Assembly: GCF_013373065.1 (NCBI RefSeq)
Contig: NZ_JABXIN010000016.1
Coordinates: forward strand, 32,327-96,326
DNA from: Algoriphagus sp.
Lineage (GTDB): Bacteria; Bacteroidota; Bacteroidia; Cytophagales; Cyclobacteriaceae
Reading direction: 5' to 3'
Length of the DNA stretch: 64,000 nt
In this document: positions 1-8,265 of the stretch, in pieces
How positions within the stretch are numbered: position 1 is the first letter of the stretch
Layout of the letters: each line of letters starts with the position of its first letter
The notes under the pieces: model-generated
Told to the model about the DNA's origin: nothing
What the model saw: the letters and a program-made list of their open reading frames with translations, nothing else
Databases searched by the model: none
Translations under genes and position numbers: made by a program

Positions 1-1538
1 AGCACTCACGTGATTTTAGTCTTGGCTTTACTTTGGACAAAGATGCAGGCGAGCAGTTCACTTGGGATTATCAAACCCGAAGATATGGCTTCAACTTCTT
101 CTCTTTCCATTTTCAGCGGTACCAAGTTGGTAAATGGAAAACATTAGCAATCGGAGATTACCAAGCCTCATTTGGACAGGGACTAGTCTATGGTGCTGGC
201 TATGCACTCGGGAAAGGAGCGGAAACAGTACCCACTGTAAGAAGGAGTTCAGTAGGAATACTCCCCTATACTGCTGCCCTTGAATCTGGTTTTTTTCGTG
301 GAGCAGCTGCCACCTATAAACATCAGAAATGGGAATTCACAGCATTAGTATCCACAGCCCCGCGAGATGGTCGAGCCGCAATTTTAGAAGAAGGACTTGA
401 AAATGATCGCCTTACCATCAGTTCATTTAATCAAAGTGGCTTGCACCGAACAGCCTCCGAAATCGCCACCAAAAATCAATTTCGGGAGAGAGCTATTGGC
501 TCTGCCATTCAATATGCGGCTAATTCTCGCTTGACTTTGGGTAGCACCTATTTATTCACCTCCTTCAACCAACCTTGGATTCCTGTTTGGAAAACCTATA
601 ATCAATTTGAATTTCAGGGAAAATCCAATCAGGTGGGAAGTATTTACTTTAATTACAATTGGAAAAACTTCCTCTTTTTTGGAGAATCAGCCTATTCAAA
701 ATCAGGAGGAAACGGGACTATTTTAGGCTTTGTTTCAAGCTTAAGTTCCCAAGTAGATTTTTCCTTTTTATGGCGGAATTATGACCGTAACTTCCACAGT
801 TTCTATGGAAATGCATTTTCTGAAAACACCCGCGCCAACAATGAACGAGGAGTCTATCTAGGCCTCGAGCTAAGACCATTGAAAAAATGGAAGCTAAATG
901 GATATTATGATTTTTTTCGATTTCCTTGGTTAAAATACCGCTTGTACAACCCCTCCTTTGGCTATGAATGGCTAGGAAGACTTACCTTTCAACCTTCCAA
1001 AACATTACTAGCTTATATCCAATTTCGGGAAGAAGAAAAGGAACGGAATCTTCCTGATTTGAATACACCTCAAACCACTTATGAAAGCAGCCTTATCCGA
1101 AAACGAAATGGACTTTTCAATTTGGATTATCGGATTAATCGATCCGTTTTTTTAAGAAGTCGAATTTGGTGGAGCAAAGTAGCAATAGGCGAATCACAAG
1201 GCCATGGAATTATGCTCGCTCAAGATTTGCGGATTGATCAAGATCGATGGAAAATCACGGCTCGCTATGCACTTTTTGATACGGACAATTATGATGCACG
1301 AATTTATGCATTTGAAAATCATGTTCTGTGGACTTTCTCCATCCCATTTTTTTCCGGACAGGGTCAGCGATACTATTTGGTGGGTGAATATGACCTTAGC
1401 AAAAAAATTCGCATCTATTTCAGATGGGCTAAAACAACATACACAGACCGAGAAACGATTAGCTCAGGGCTCCAAGAAATTCAAGGAAATCAACAAACCG
1501 AAACCACCTTTCTTCTTCGATATTTTCTAAATCGCTAA
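1..1538 (+). CDS. Outer-membrane beta-barrel protein, C-terminal part (5' end outside window)
   Basis: The reading frame is open from base 3 with no stop, so the gene starts upstream; the TTG at 33 is only an internal codon. About 510 residues are visible. They are rich in aromatic residues in alternating amphipathic strands and end in FLLRYFLNR, an aromatic-rich final strand as in outer-membrane barrels. Motifs FGQGLVYGAG and SGLHRTASEI resemble the barrel part of the large Bacteroidota proteins that carry a helix-hairpin-helix (ComEA-like) domain at the N terminus. That N-terminal domain is not in the window, so the assignment is from memory of the family. Function is unknown. A hairpin terminator follows. 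Confidence 0.55.
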   Translation, partial: HSRDFSLGFTLDKDAGEQFTWDYQTRRYGFNFFSFHFQRYQVGKWKTLAIGDYQASFGQGLVYGAGYALGKGAETVPTVRRSSVGILPYTAALESGFFRGAAATYKHQKWEFTALVSTAPRDGRAAILEEGLENDRLTISSFNQSGLHRTASEIATKNQFRERAIGSAIQYAANSRLTLGSTYLFTSFNQPWIPVWKTYNQFEFQGKSNQVGSIYFNYNWKNFLFFGESAYSKSGGNGTILGFVSSLSSQVDFSFLWRNYDRNFHSFYGNAFSENTRANNERGVYLGLELRPLKKWKLNGYYDFFRFPWLKYRLYNPSFGYEWLGRLTFQPSKTLLAYIQFREEEKERNLPDLNTPQTTYESSLIRKRNGLFNLDYRINRSVFLRSRIWWSKVAIGESQGHGIMLAQDLRIDQDRWKITARYALFDTDNYDARIYAFENHVLWTFSIPFFSGQGQRYYLVGEYDLSKKIRIYFRWAKTTYTDRETISSGLQEIQGNQQTETTFLLRYFLNR

Positions 1539-1550
1539 ATTTCCATCAAT

Positions 1551-1576
1551 GGTAGCTTTGTAAAGCTTCCTTTTTA
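1551..1576 (+). terminator. Rho-independent terminator after the barrel protein gene
   Basis: Inverted repeat GGTAGCTTT / AAAGCTTCC with one mismatch and a two-base loop, followed by TTTTTAT. It lies 13 bases after the stop codon and before the next start at 1609. Confidence 0.55.
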
Positions 1577-1608
1577 TAATTTGTCGTCGACACCACAACC
1601 TAAACCCT

Positions 1609-4026
1609 ATGAATAAATTTATAATAACAGCAATCATTCTGATGGGAATGCTATTACCAGCTTTTTCCCAAAACCTAGATCTAAGCAAACTAGAGCAAAA
1701 AGAAGGTTTTTTTGATTTTTACCTTGATCGGGAGAAAGGGAAAATCTATCTCGAAATTTCCGATCTGGAAAAAGAATTCCTTTATGTCAATTCCTTGACT
1801 GCCGGAGTGGGATCCAATGATATAGGCCTGGATCGCGGGCAACTTGGAAATACCCGGATAGTGGAATTTAGAAGATCGGGAAATAAGCTTTTCTTAGTCC
1901 ATAAAAACTATGATTTCAGGGCTTTTTCCTCAAACCCTTACGAAGTAAAATCCATACAGGATGCTTTTGCAGAATCTATACTTTGGGGATTTGAAATCGC
2001 ACAAAAAAACGGAGAAAACTTCATTGTTGAAGCGACTAATTTCTATCTACAAGATGCACATGGAGTAGGTGATCGTCTAAGTCAACGAAGACAGGGAAAT
2101 TACCGATTGGACCTTTCCCGCTCGGGCTTATATTTTGACATGACCAAAAACTTCCCAAAAAACACTGAAGTTGAGGCTACAGTGACTTTGACCGGAAATG
2201 CTACGGGAGGATTAATTCGATCCGTAACACCAAGTCCAGATGCGGTAACGGTTCGACAGCGCCATTCATTTATCGAACTTCCTGACGACAATTATACCCC
2301 TCGGGAATTTGATCCGCGCGGAGGCTTTTTTTCCATTAGTTACATGGATTTTACCACTCCGATTTCAGACCCTATTGTGAAGCGATTTATTTCCAGACAC
2401 AGATTGGAGAAAAAGAATCCAAATGCCGAAGTATCTGAAGTGGTAGAACCTATTGTCTATTATTTGGATCGAGGAACCCCCGAACCGGTAGCTTCTGCTT
2501 TGATTGAAGGTGGAAACTGGTGGAATCAAGCTTTTGAAGCAGCAGGATTTAAGGACGCATTTCGAGTTGAATTAGCGCCTGAAGGAATGGACTTAATGGA
2601 TGTACGCTATAACGTCATTCAATGGGTTCACCGATCTACTCGAGGTTGGTCTTATGGAAGCAGTATCCGAGATCCGAGAACCGGGGAAATTATCAAAGGA
2701 CAAGTTTCTTTGGGTTCGCTTCGAGTTCGCCAGGATTACCTGATAGCCCAAGGGCTATTACAGCCATTTGAAGATGGAAAACCAGCGGATCCGCGTATGT
2801 TGGAAATGGCGTTGGCTCGGTTACGACAATTATCAGCACATGAAATCGGCCATACCATTGGACTAGCGCACAGCTATGCAACTTCAGCAGCGGGTCGTTC
2901 TTCAGTCATGGATTACCCCTACCCGCTTATCACCCAAAATGAAAATGGAGAACTTGACCTATCAAAGGCATATGATGACAAAATCGGCGAATGGGACAAA
3001 TGGGCAATTACTTATGGATATGGATACCCTAAAGCAGGGGAAGACGAAGAAACATTCTTAAATAGAACCTTAGAAGAAACATACGCTGCGGGCTATGAAT
3101 TCATCACCGATTCGGACTCAAGAGACCCATCTGGAGCACATCCCCGTTCCCACCTTTGGGACAATGGAAGTTCAGCACCTGATGAATTGCTTCGAATGCT
3201 TGCCGTACGTCAAAACCAACTTAAGACCTTCGGCCTAAATGCAATTCCAAATGGAACTCCTCAAGCTTTGTTGGAGGAGGTTTTGGTTCCGCTATTCCTA
3301 ATGCATCGCTATCAGGTGGAAGCTACCAGCAAAGTAATTGGAGGCTTGGATTACCTGTATAAAGTAAAGGGTGACAATCAGCCAAACCATACCTGGATTA
3401 ATCCAAACCTTCAAAACCAAGCAATAGCTGCCTTGCTAAAAACGATAGAACCAACTCAACTGGAGGTTCCTGAGCATATTTTGGCTTTGATTCCACCTCG
3501 CCCTTATGGCTATGGAAAAAATCGGGAAACTTTTGTTTCTAGAACAGGTCCATTATTTGACCCGGTAGCACCAGCTGAGAATATTGTCGATGCTGTATTC
3601 TATTTCTTACTGGAAAGTGGGCGCGTAAACCGCCTTCATTTACAAGCATTGCAAAATGCTGAATTACCTAGTTTCCAAGATGTTCTTGAAAAAGTCAGCC
3701 AACAAGTATTCCGAAATTCCATGGAATCAGGCCTGAAGCAAGAAATCAAAATGATGACAGAATCAAAATTTGTTGAGCATCTAATTGCGCTTTCCAAAAA
3801 TGCCAACGCTTCCAATTCTGTAAGAGCGATTGCCAGAATGCAATTGGAAACTATTGGTGAATTACCGGCACAAGATGGGTTATTGGGAATTCATCGAAAG
3901 CTTCAAAGCGATAAAATCCAAGCTTATCTGGATCAACCGCATGAAATAAGCAGTCCAGAAATGCTAAAAATACCGGATGGTGCCCCAATCGGTTCCGAAA
4001 GCATGAGTTGTGATATGGAATTCTAA
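1609..4026 (+). CDS. Secreted zinc-dependent metalloprotease (metzincin, DUF5117/DUF4953 type)
   Basis: 805 residues. Residues 1-21 form a signal peptide (hydrophobic core, then PAFSQ), so the protein is exported. The zinc motif HEIGHTIGLAH is at residues 411-421 (ligands H411, H415, H421; catalytic E412). It is followed by SVMDYP, the methionine turn of metzincins. The N-terminal ~400 residues and C-terminal ~350 residues match the layout of the Bacteroidota DUF5117 plus DUF4953 proteases. Substrate is unknown. No T9SS sorting domain is visible at the C terminus, which ends SESMSCDMEF. The gene stands alone between two terminators. Start chosen for the signal peptide. Confidence 0.85.
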   Translation: MNKFIITAIILMGMLLPAFSQNLDLSKLEQKEGFFDFYLDREKGKIYLEISDLEKEFLYVNSLTAGVGSNDIGLDRGQLGNTRIVEFRRSGNKLFLVHKNYDFRAFSSNPYEVKSIQDAFAESILWGFEIAQKNGENFIVEATNFYLQDAHGVGDRLSQRRQGNYRLDLSRSGLYFDMTKNFPKNTEVEATVTLTGNATGGLIRSVTPSPDAVTVRQRHSFIELPDDNYTPREFDPRGGFFSISYMDFTTPISDPIVKRFISRHRLEKKNPNAEVSEVVEPIVYYLDRGTPEPVASALIEGGNWWNQAFEAAGFKDAFRVELAPEGMDLMDVRYNVIQWVHRSTRGWSYGSSIRDPRTGEIIKGQVSLGSLRVRQDYLIAQGLLQPFEDGKPADPRMLEMALARLRQLSAHEIGHTIGLAHSYATSAAGRSSVMDYPYPLITQNENGELDLSKAYDDKIGEWDKWAITYGYGYPKAGEDEETFLNRTLEETYAAGYEFITDSDSRDPSGAHPRSHLWDNGSSAPDELLRMLAVRQNQLKTFGLNAIPNGTPQALLEEVLVPLFLMHRYQVEATSKVIGGLDYLYKVKGDNQPNHTWINPNLQNQAIAALLKTIEPTQLEVPEHILALIPPRPYGYGKNRETFVSRTGPLFDPVAPAENIVDAVFYFLLESGRVNRLHLQALQNAELPSFQDVLEKVSQQVFRNSMESGLKQEIKMMTESKFVEHLIALSKNANASNSVRAIARMQLETIGELPAQDGLLGIHRKLQSDKIQAYLDQPHEISSPEMLKIPDGAPIGSESMSCDMEF

Positions 4027-4030
4027 TTTA

Positions 4031-4061
4031 AAACCCCCCGAGATAATTTCGGGGGTTTTTG
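4031..4061 (+). terminator. Rho-independent terminator of the metalloprotease gene
   Basis: GC-rich stem CCCCCGA / TCGGGGG with a short AT loop, flanked by A-run and T-run, starting 5 bases after the stop codon. It can act on both strands, but only the + gene abuts it. Confidence 0.85.
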
Positions 4062-4122
4062 TTTTCTGAAAATTCGACATCTAATTCTTTGTTCAAACCT
4101 CTTTCATATCGCTAGGGATCGA

Positions 4123-4130
4123 TAAATTTG
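4123..4130 (+). promoter_or_regulatory. Possible -7 element (TAnnTTTG) of the M3 peptidase gene
   Basis: TAAATTTG matches the Bacteroidetes sigma-A -7 consensus TAnnTTTG, 57 bases before the ATG at 4188. No clear TTTG -33 element is seen at the usual ~20-base distance, so support is partial. Confidence 0.35.
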
Positions 4131-4187
4131 AACTTGTATTGAAACCTAAAAACGATTAGATCGATTTTTATAAAAAATCAAAAAGTT

Positions 4188-6218
4188 ATGAGTAATCCAT
4201 TATTGGAAAAATTTTCCAATCCTTTTGAAACAGCACCTTTCGATCAATTAAAAAACGAACATTTTCTGCCTGCAGTCAAAGAGGCGATCCAGCTCGCAAA
4301 ACAGGATATTGAAAAAATCAAATCGAATCCCATTCCAACTTTCGAAAATACCATTGAGGCATTGGACCAGGCAGGAGATAAATTAAATGTGATTTCAGCA
4401 ATATTTTTCAACCTAAACTCAGCTGAAACAAATGAAGAAATTCAAAAGCTTGCAAGGGATATTTCTCCTCTTTTGACCGAACATTCCAACGATATTCTTC
4501 TCGATCAAGAGCTATTTGCTCGAGTAGCACAAATTTTTGAACAAAAGGGTGAATTAAAGTTAGATTCGGAACAACAGACCCTTCTGGAAAAGACTTACAA
4601 AGCCTTTGTTCGAAACGGAGCGAAACTTTCTGAATCCGATGCCTCCAAATTAAGAGCGATTGACCAAGAATTAGCACAGCTTTCCCTGAAATTTGGAGAG
4701 CATGTATTGGCTGAAACAAATCGTTTCGTTCACTTCGTCGATCAGGAATCTGATGTAGAGGGATTACCTGAAAGTATCAAAGAGGCTGCTGCTCAGACAG
4801 CTGAAGAAAAAGGAAAACCAGGTCAATGGGCCTTTACCCTTGCATTTCCTTCCTACATTCCCGCTATGACTTATCTCAAAAACAGGGAACTCCGAAAAAC
4901 CCTGTTTTTGGCCTATAATACTAAATCCTGCAAAGGGGATGAATTGGATAATCAGGAAATCATCAAGGAAATTCTTGAGTTGCGTTATGAACGAGCAAAA
5001 TTATTAGGCTATGCCTCCCATGCCCAGTTTGTCTTGGAAGAGCGAATGGCGAAAAGCCCAGAAGAAGTCCTTCAATTTCTCGATGATTTACTTGAAAAAG
5101 CCAAACCCAAAGCTGAGAAGGAAGTTGCTGAACTTACGGCATTCGCAAAAAACCTTGATGGAATCGAGCAGCTTGAACGCTGGGATTTTGCCTATTATTC
5201 AGAACTATTGAAAAAAGAAAAATACGAGTTGGATGATGAGATTCTTCGCCCCTATTTTCAATTGGAGCACGTCATTCAAGGTGTTTTTGAAACTGCAGGC
5301 AAACTATACGGCTTGAAGTTTTCTCCTAATAAGGAGATACCCGTTTACCATCCGGACGTTACAGCCTACGAGGTAAAAGATGAAAATGGAAACCATGTTG
5401 CAGTTTTTTATGCTGATTTCTTTCCCCGTGCAGGGAAAAGAAACGGGGCTTGGATGACAAGTTTCAAGGGACAATTCCAGCTTCAAGGCAAGGATCATCG
5501 TCCTCATATTTCTATCGTCTGTAACTTCACTAAACCAACCAAGACTAAACCCAGTCTTCTGACCTTTAATGAAGTTACCACACTTTTCCATGAGTTTGGA
5601 CATGCCCTTCATGGAATGCTCGCAAAAACCAAGTACCAAAGCCTTTCAGGGACAAGTGTCTTTTGGGATTTTGTAGAACTCCCATCTCAAATTTTCGAAA
5701 ACTGGTGCTATGAAAAGGAATGCTTGGATCTTTTTGCCAAGCACTATGAAACTGGAGAAAGAATCCCGCTTGATCTAATCGAGCGCATAAAAAAAGCCGC
5801 CAATTTCCAACAAGGATATCAAACCGTCCGGCAAATCAGCTTTGGTTTGCTCGATATGGCTTATCACAAAGGAAATCCAGCTGCCATAACAAATCTCTTT
5901 GAATTTGAGCGAAAGGTCATGGAAAAAACAGACCTCTTGCCAAGAGTAGCTGATACACTGATGAGCACATCCTTTTCCCATATTTTCCAAGGAGGTTATG
6001 CAGCTGGGTACTATAGTTACAAATGGGCTGAGGTATTGGATGCGGATGCTTTCGAAATGTTTTTGGAAAATGGAATATTTGATCCTGTTACAGCTCATTC
6101 TTTCGAAAAAAACATCCTATCTGCTGGTGGAACAGAACATCCATCCATCCTTTATAAACGATTTAGAGGGCGGGAGCCAAAGTCAGAGGCTTTGTTACGA
6201 AGAGCTGGTTTGATTTAA
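4188..6218 (+). CDS. dcp: M3-family metallopeptidase (peptidyl-dipeptidase Dcp / oligopeptidase A type)
   Basis: 676 residues, the usual length for M3 oligopeptidases. The zinc motif HEFGH is at residues 468-472, followed by ALHGM; the downstream GTSVFWDFVELPSQ segment carries the third zinc-ligand glutamate and is characteristic of the Dcp/OpdA branch. No signal peptide is visible, so it probably trims small peptides in the cytoplasm. Some Bacteroidota relatives are annotated simply as M3 peptidase, and Dcp versus OpdA cannot be settled here. A candidate TAAATTTG element precedes it. The next gene starts 33 bases downstream on the same strand. Confidence 0.85.
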   Translation: MSNPLLEKFSNPFETAPFDQLKNEHFLPAVKEAIQLAKQDIEKIKSNPIPTFENTIEALDQAGDKLNVISAIFFNLNSAETNEEIQKLARDISPLLTEHSNDILLDQELFARVAQIFEQKGELKLDSEQQTLLEKTYKAFVRNGAKLSESDASKLRAIDQELAQLSLKFGEHVLAETNRFVHFVDQESDVEGLPESIKEAAAQTAEEKGKPGQWAFTLAFPSYIPAMTYLKNRELRKTLFLAYNTKSCKGDELDNQEIIKEILELRYERAKLLGYASHAQFVLEERMAKSPEEVLQFLDDLLEKAKPKAEKEVAELTAFAKNLDGIEQLERWDFAYYSELLKKEKYELDDEILRPYFQLEHVIQGVFETAGKLYGLKFSPNKEIPVYHPDVTAYEVKDENGNHVAVFYADFFPRAGKRNGAWMTSFKGQFQLQGKDHRPHISIVCNFTKPTKTKPSLLTFNEVTTLFHEFGHALHGMLAKTKYQSLSGTSVFWDFVELPSQIFENWCYEKECLDLFAKHYETGERIPLDLIERIKKAANFQQGYQTVRQISFGLLDMAYHKGNPAAITNLFEFERKVMEKTDLLPRVADTLMSTSFSHIFQGGYAAGYYSYKWAEVLDADAFEMFLENGIFDPVTAHSFEKNILSAGGTEHPSILYKRFRGREPKSEALLRRAGLI

Positions 6219-6251
6219 GCTGGAAGACTAGTATATTCTGACAAAAAAGGA

Positions 6252-7346
6252 ATGCGAACGCCGTATCAAAACCTCCCCTCCTTCCTCAAAGCCCTCTTGG
6301 TTTTGGTCTTTATTATTGTTTTGGTCTTCTTTCTGACCGTAGGAAAAAGCCTTCTTATCCCGCTTTTTATGGGAGGTTTTTTTGCAATATTATTTACACC
6401 TTTAAATAATTGGCTAGAAAAAAGAAAAATCCCAAGAACCTTGGCGAGTTTTCTTTCTCTGCTAATTATGATTCTTTTGGTGGGGGGATTACTGTCTTTT
6501 ATCATCGGCAATGTCGCTGCCTTTACAAATGATTTTGACAATGTCAGCGATCGGGTTTCGAATTATGCCAACCAAATTGATGATTGGACCCAAAGTAACC
6601 TTGGAATGGATTATGAAATCCGAGAGAAAGCCAATGTGGAATATTTCCGAGAAATTTTGGATGAACACAGTTCCAGCATTTCCAATTTTGCCTTAAAGAC
6701 GGTTGGTTCTTTATCAGGCGTAGTGCTGATCCCAGTATTCATGTTTTTCTTGGTTCTCTATCGGGATCATTTGACGCAGATGATGATTATGATCTATCGG
6801 GATCGGGACCCAACACTGGTAAAAATGCGGATTACCAGCCTGCGAAAAGTAATCCAACATTATATTGTCGGAGTCGGCAAGGTGATGTTGATTTTGGCAG
6901 TACTTAACGTTTCAGCCTATTCAGCACTTGGAATCAAGCATGCGATATTCTTTGGGGTGCTAGGTGCCATTTTAAATATCATCCCCTATGTAGGTCCTTT
7001 TTTTGGAGTTTTATTACCCGTAGTTTATTCCTTTTTGACCAAAGACAGTCTTTTTTACCCTTTGGCAATTTTAGTTGCTTACCAATTGATTCAATTGATT
7101 GAAGGAAACTTTTTGACTCCAAAAATTGTAGGAGGAAATGTCAACTTGAATGCCTTTATCACCTTCCTGGGTCTTTTAATTGGAGGCACCATTTGGGGGG
7201 TAGCTGGAATGGTTTTGATCATTCCTACATTGGCAATCTTGAGAGAAATCTTTGATTTGACAGAAGATACCAAACCATTTGCCTTCCTTCTTGGTGAGGA
7301 AAAGAAAAAACCGAAAAAACCGAAACCTATTGATGAGGAAAATTAA
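6252..7346 (+). CDS. AI-2E family transporter (PerM/UPF0118), first copy
   Basis: 364 residues, usual length for the family. Two hydrophobic segments at ~13-70 are followed by a soluble stretch (~85-150) with few hydrophobic runs, then five or six further membrane segments. The signature region NIIPYVGPFFG, with conserved prolines and glycines, is typical of PF01594. The family has been linked to AI-2 export and to ion antiport; the substrate here is unknown. The C-terminal tail is lysine-rich (KKKPKKPKP). The last 14 bases overlap the start of the TPR lipoprotein, suggesting translational coupling. A second copy lies at 20281. Confidence 0.85.
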   Translation: MRTPYQNLPSFLKALLVLVFIIVLVFFLTVGKSLLIPLFMGGFFAILFTPLNNWLEKRKIPRTLASFLSLLIMILLVGGLLSFIIGNVAAFTNDFDNVSDRVSNYANQIDDWTQSNLGMDYEIREKANVEYFREILDEHSSSISNFALKTVGSLSGVVLIPVFMFFLVLYRDHLTQMMIMIYRDRDPTLVKMRITSLRKVIQHYIVGVGKVMLILAVLNVSAYSALGIKHAIFFGVLGAILNIIPYVGPFFGVLLPVVYSFLTKDSLFYPLAILVAYQLIQLIEGNFLTPKIVGGNVNLNAFITFLGLLIGGTIWGVAGMVLIIPTLAILREIFDLTEDTKPFAFLLGEEKKKPKKPKPIDEEN

Positions 7347-8265
7347 AATCAGTCTCTTTTTACTCTTGGTTTTAGCAGGAGTAGCATGTGATTCAGTTGA
7401 AGATAAAAAAGGTCGGTTTTTACTAAAAGGTAATGAAAAATTAGACGAAAATGATCCACGAGGTGCCTTGGAGTTTTACCAAGAAGCCTTGGAGCTAGAT
7501 TCAGCCTATTCGGATGCCTGGTTTAATAAAGCCATTGCCCATTTACAGTTAAATCAATTGGATGAAGCTATTTTGGACTTTTCAGCTGCCATTAAGTTTC
7601 AGCCTGATTATTTGGAAGCCTATTTCCAGAGGGGATTAAGCTATTTGGATAATGGAGAGTTTTATAAAGCAAGAGAAGATGCATCTTGGCTTCAGGAAAA
7701 ATATCCTTCGGAATGGAAGGGATTTTTTTTGGGTGGACTTGTGCAAGAAAAACTCCAAAACTTTGAATTAGCCTTAGAGGCTTTTGGAAAAGCATTAGCC
7801 CTCAATCCGGAAAACTCTGATTTACTAGTTAATCAGGCCACAATATTTTACTATCAAAAGGATTTTCAGAAAGCCGATTCTCTTCTTGCAAAGGCCAAAG
7901 ATATTAATCCGTTGGAATCCAATTTGCATAATTTGGAATCCATGATTGCCTTCGAAAGAAAAGATTTTGTGAAAGCCTTGGAATCAGTAGAAAAAGCAAT
8001 TTCCCTGAATACCTCTCAAGCCTATTTTTACAACAACAAAGGACTTTATTTACTTTTTCTTGGTAAACCGGAGGAAGGACTGGAATTCATAAACCGTAGC
8101 TTAAAAATGGACGCCAACAACCTTTATGCACTACGAAATAAAGGGATTTATTATGTTATTAAGGGGGATAAAATCTCTGCTCTTCAATATTTACAAGAGC
8201 TTTATCGCGACTATCCGGAAATGGATTTAGTGACCGAGTATTATGAAAAAGCTCAAAAATTGTGA
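7333..8265 (+). CDS. TPR-repeat lipoprotein
   Basis: 310 residues from the ATG at 7333. This start gives MRKIKISLFLLLVLAGVAC, a lipoprotein-type signal with Cys19, whereas the longer frame from 7279 would bury it. The rest is tandem 34-residue tetratricopeptide repeats (for example AWFNKAIAHLQL, AYFQRGLSYLDN, LYALRNKGIYYV), about seven or eight units, a protein-protein interaction scaffold. The residue before the lipobox is weak (G at -3), so lipidation is likely but not certain. It overlaps the AI-2E permease gene by 14 bases and overlaps the hybrid kinase gene tail-to-tail by 13 bases. Role unknown; membrane-anchored and facing the periplasm is inferred. Confidence 0.8.
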   Translation: MRKIKISLFLLLVLAGVACDSVEDKKGRFLLKGNEKLDENDPRGALEFYQEALELDSAYSDAWFNKAIAHLQLNQLDEAILDFSAAIKFQPDYLEAYFQRGLSYLDNGEFYKAREDASWLQEKYPSEWKGFFLGGLVQEKLQNFELALEAFGKALALNPENSDLLVNQATIFYYQKDFQKADSLLAKAKDINPLESNLHNLESMIAFERKDFVKALESVEKAISLNTSQAYFYNNKGLYLLFLGKPEEGLEFINRSLKMDANNLYALRNKGIYYVIKGDKISALQYLQELYRDYPEMDLVTEYYEKAQKL

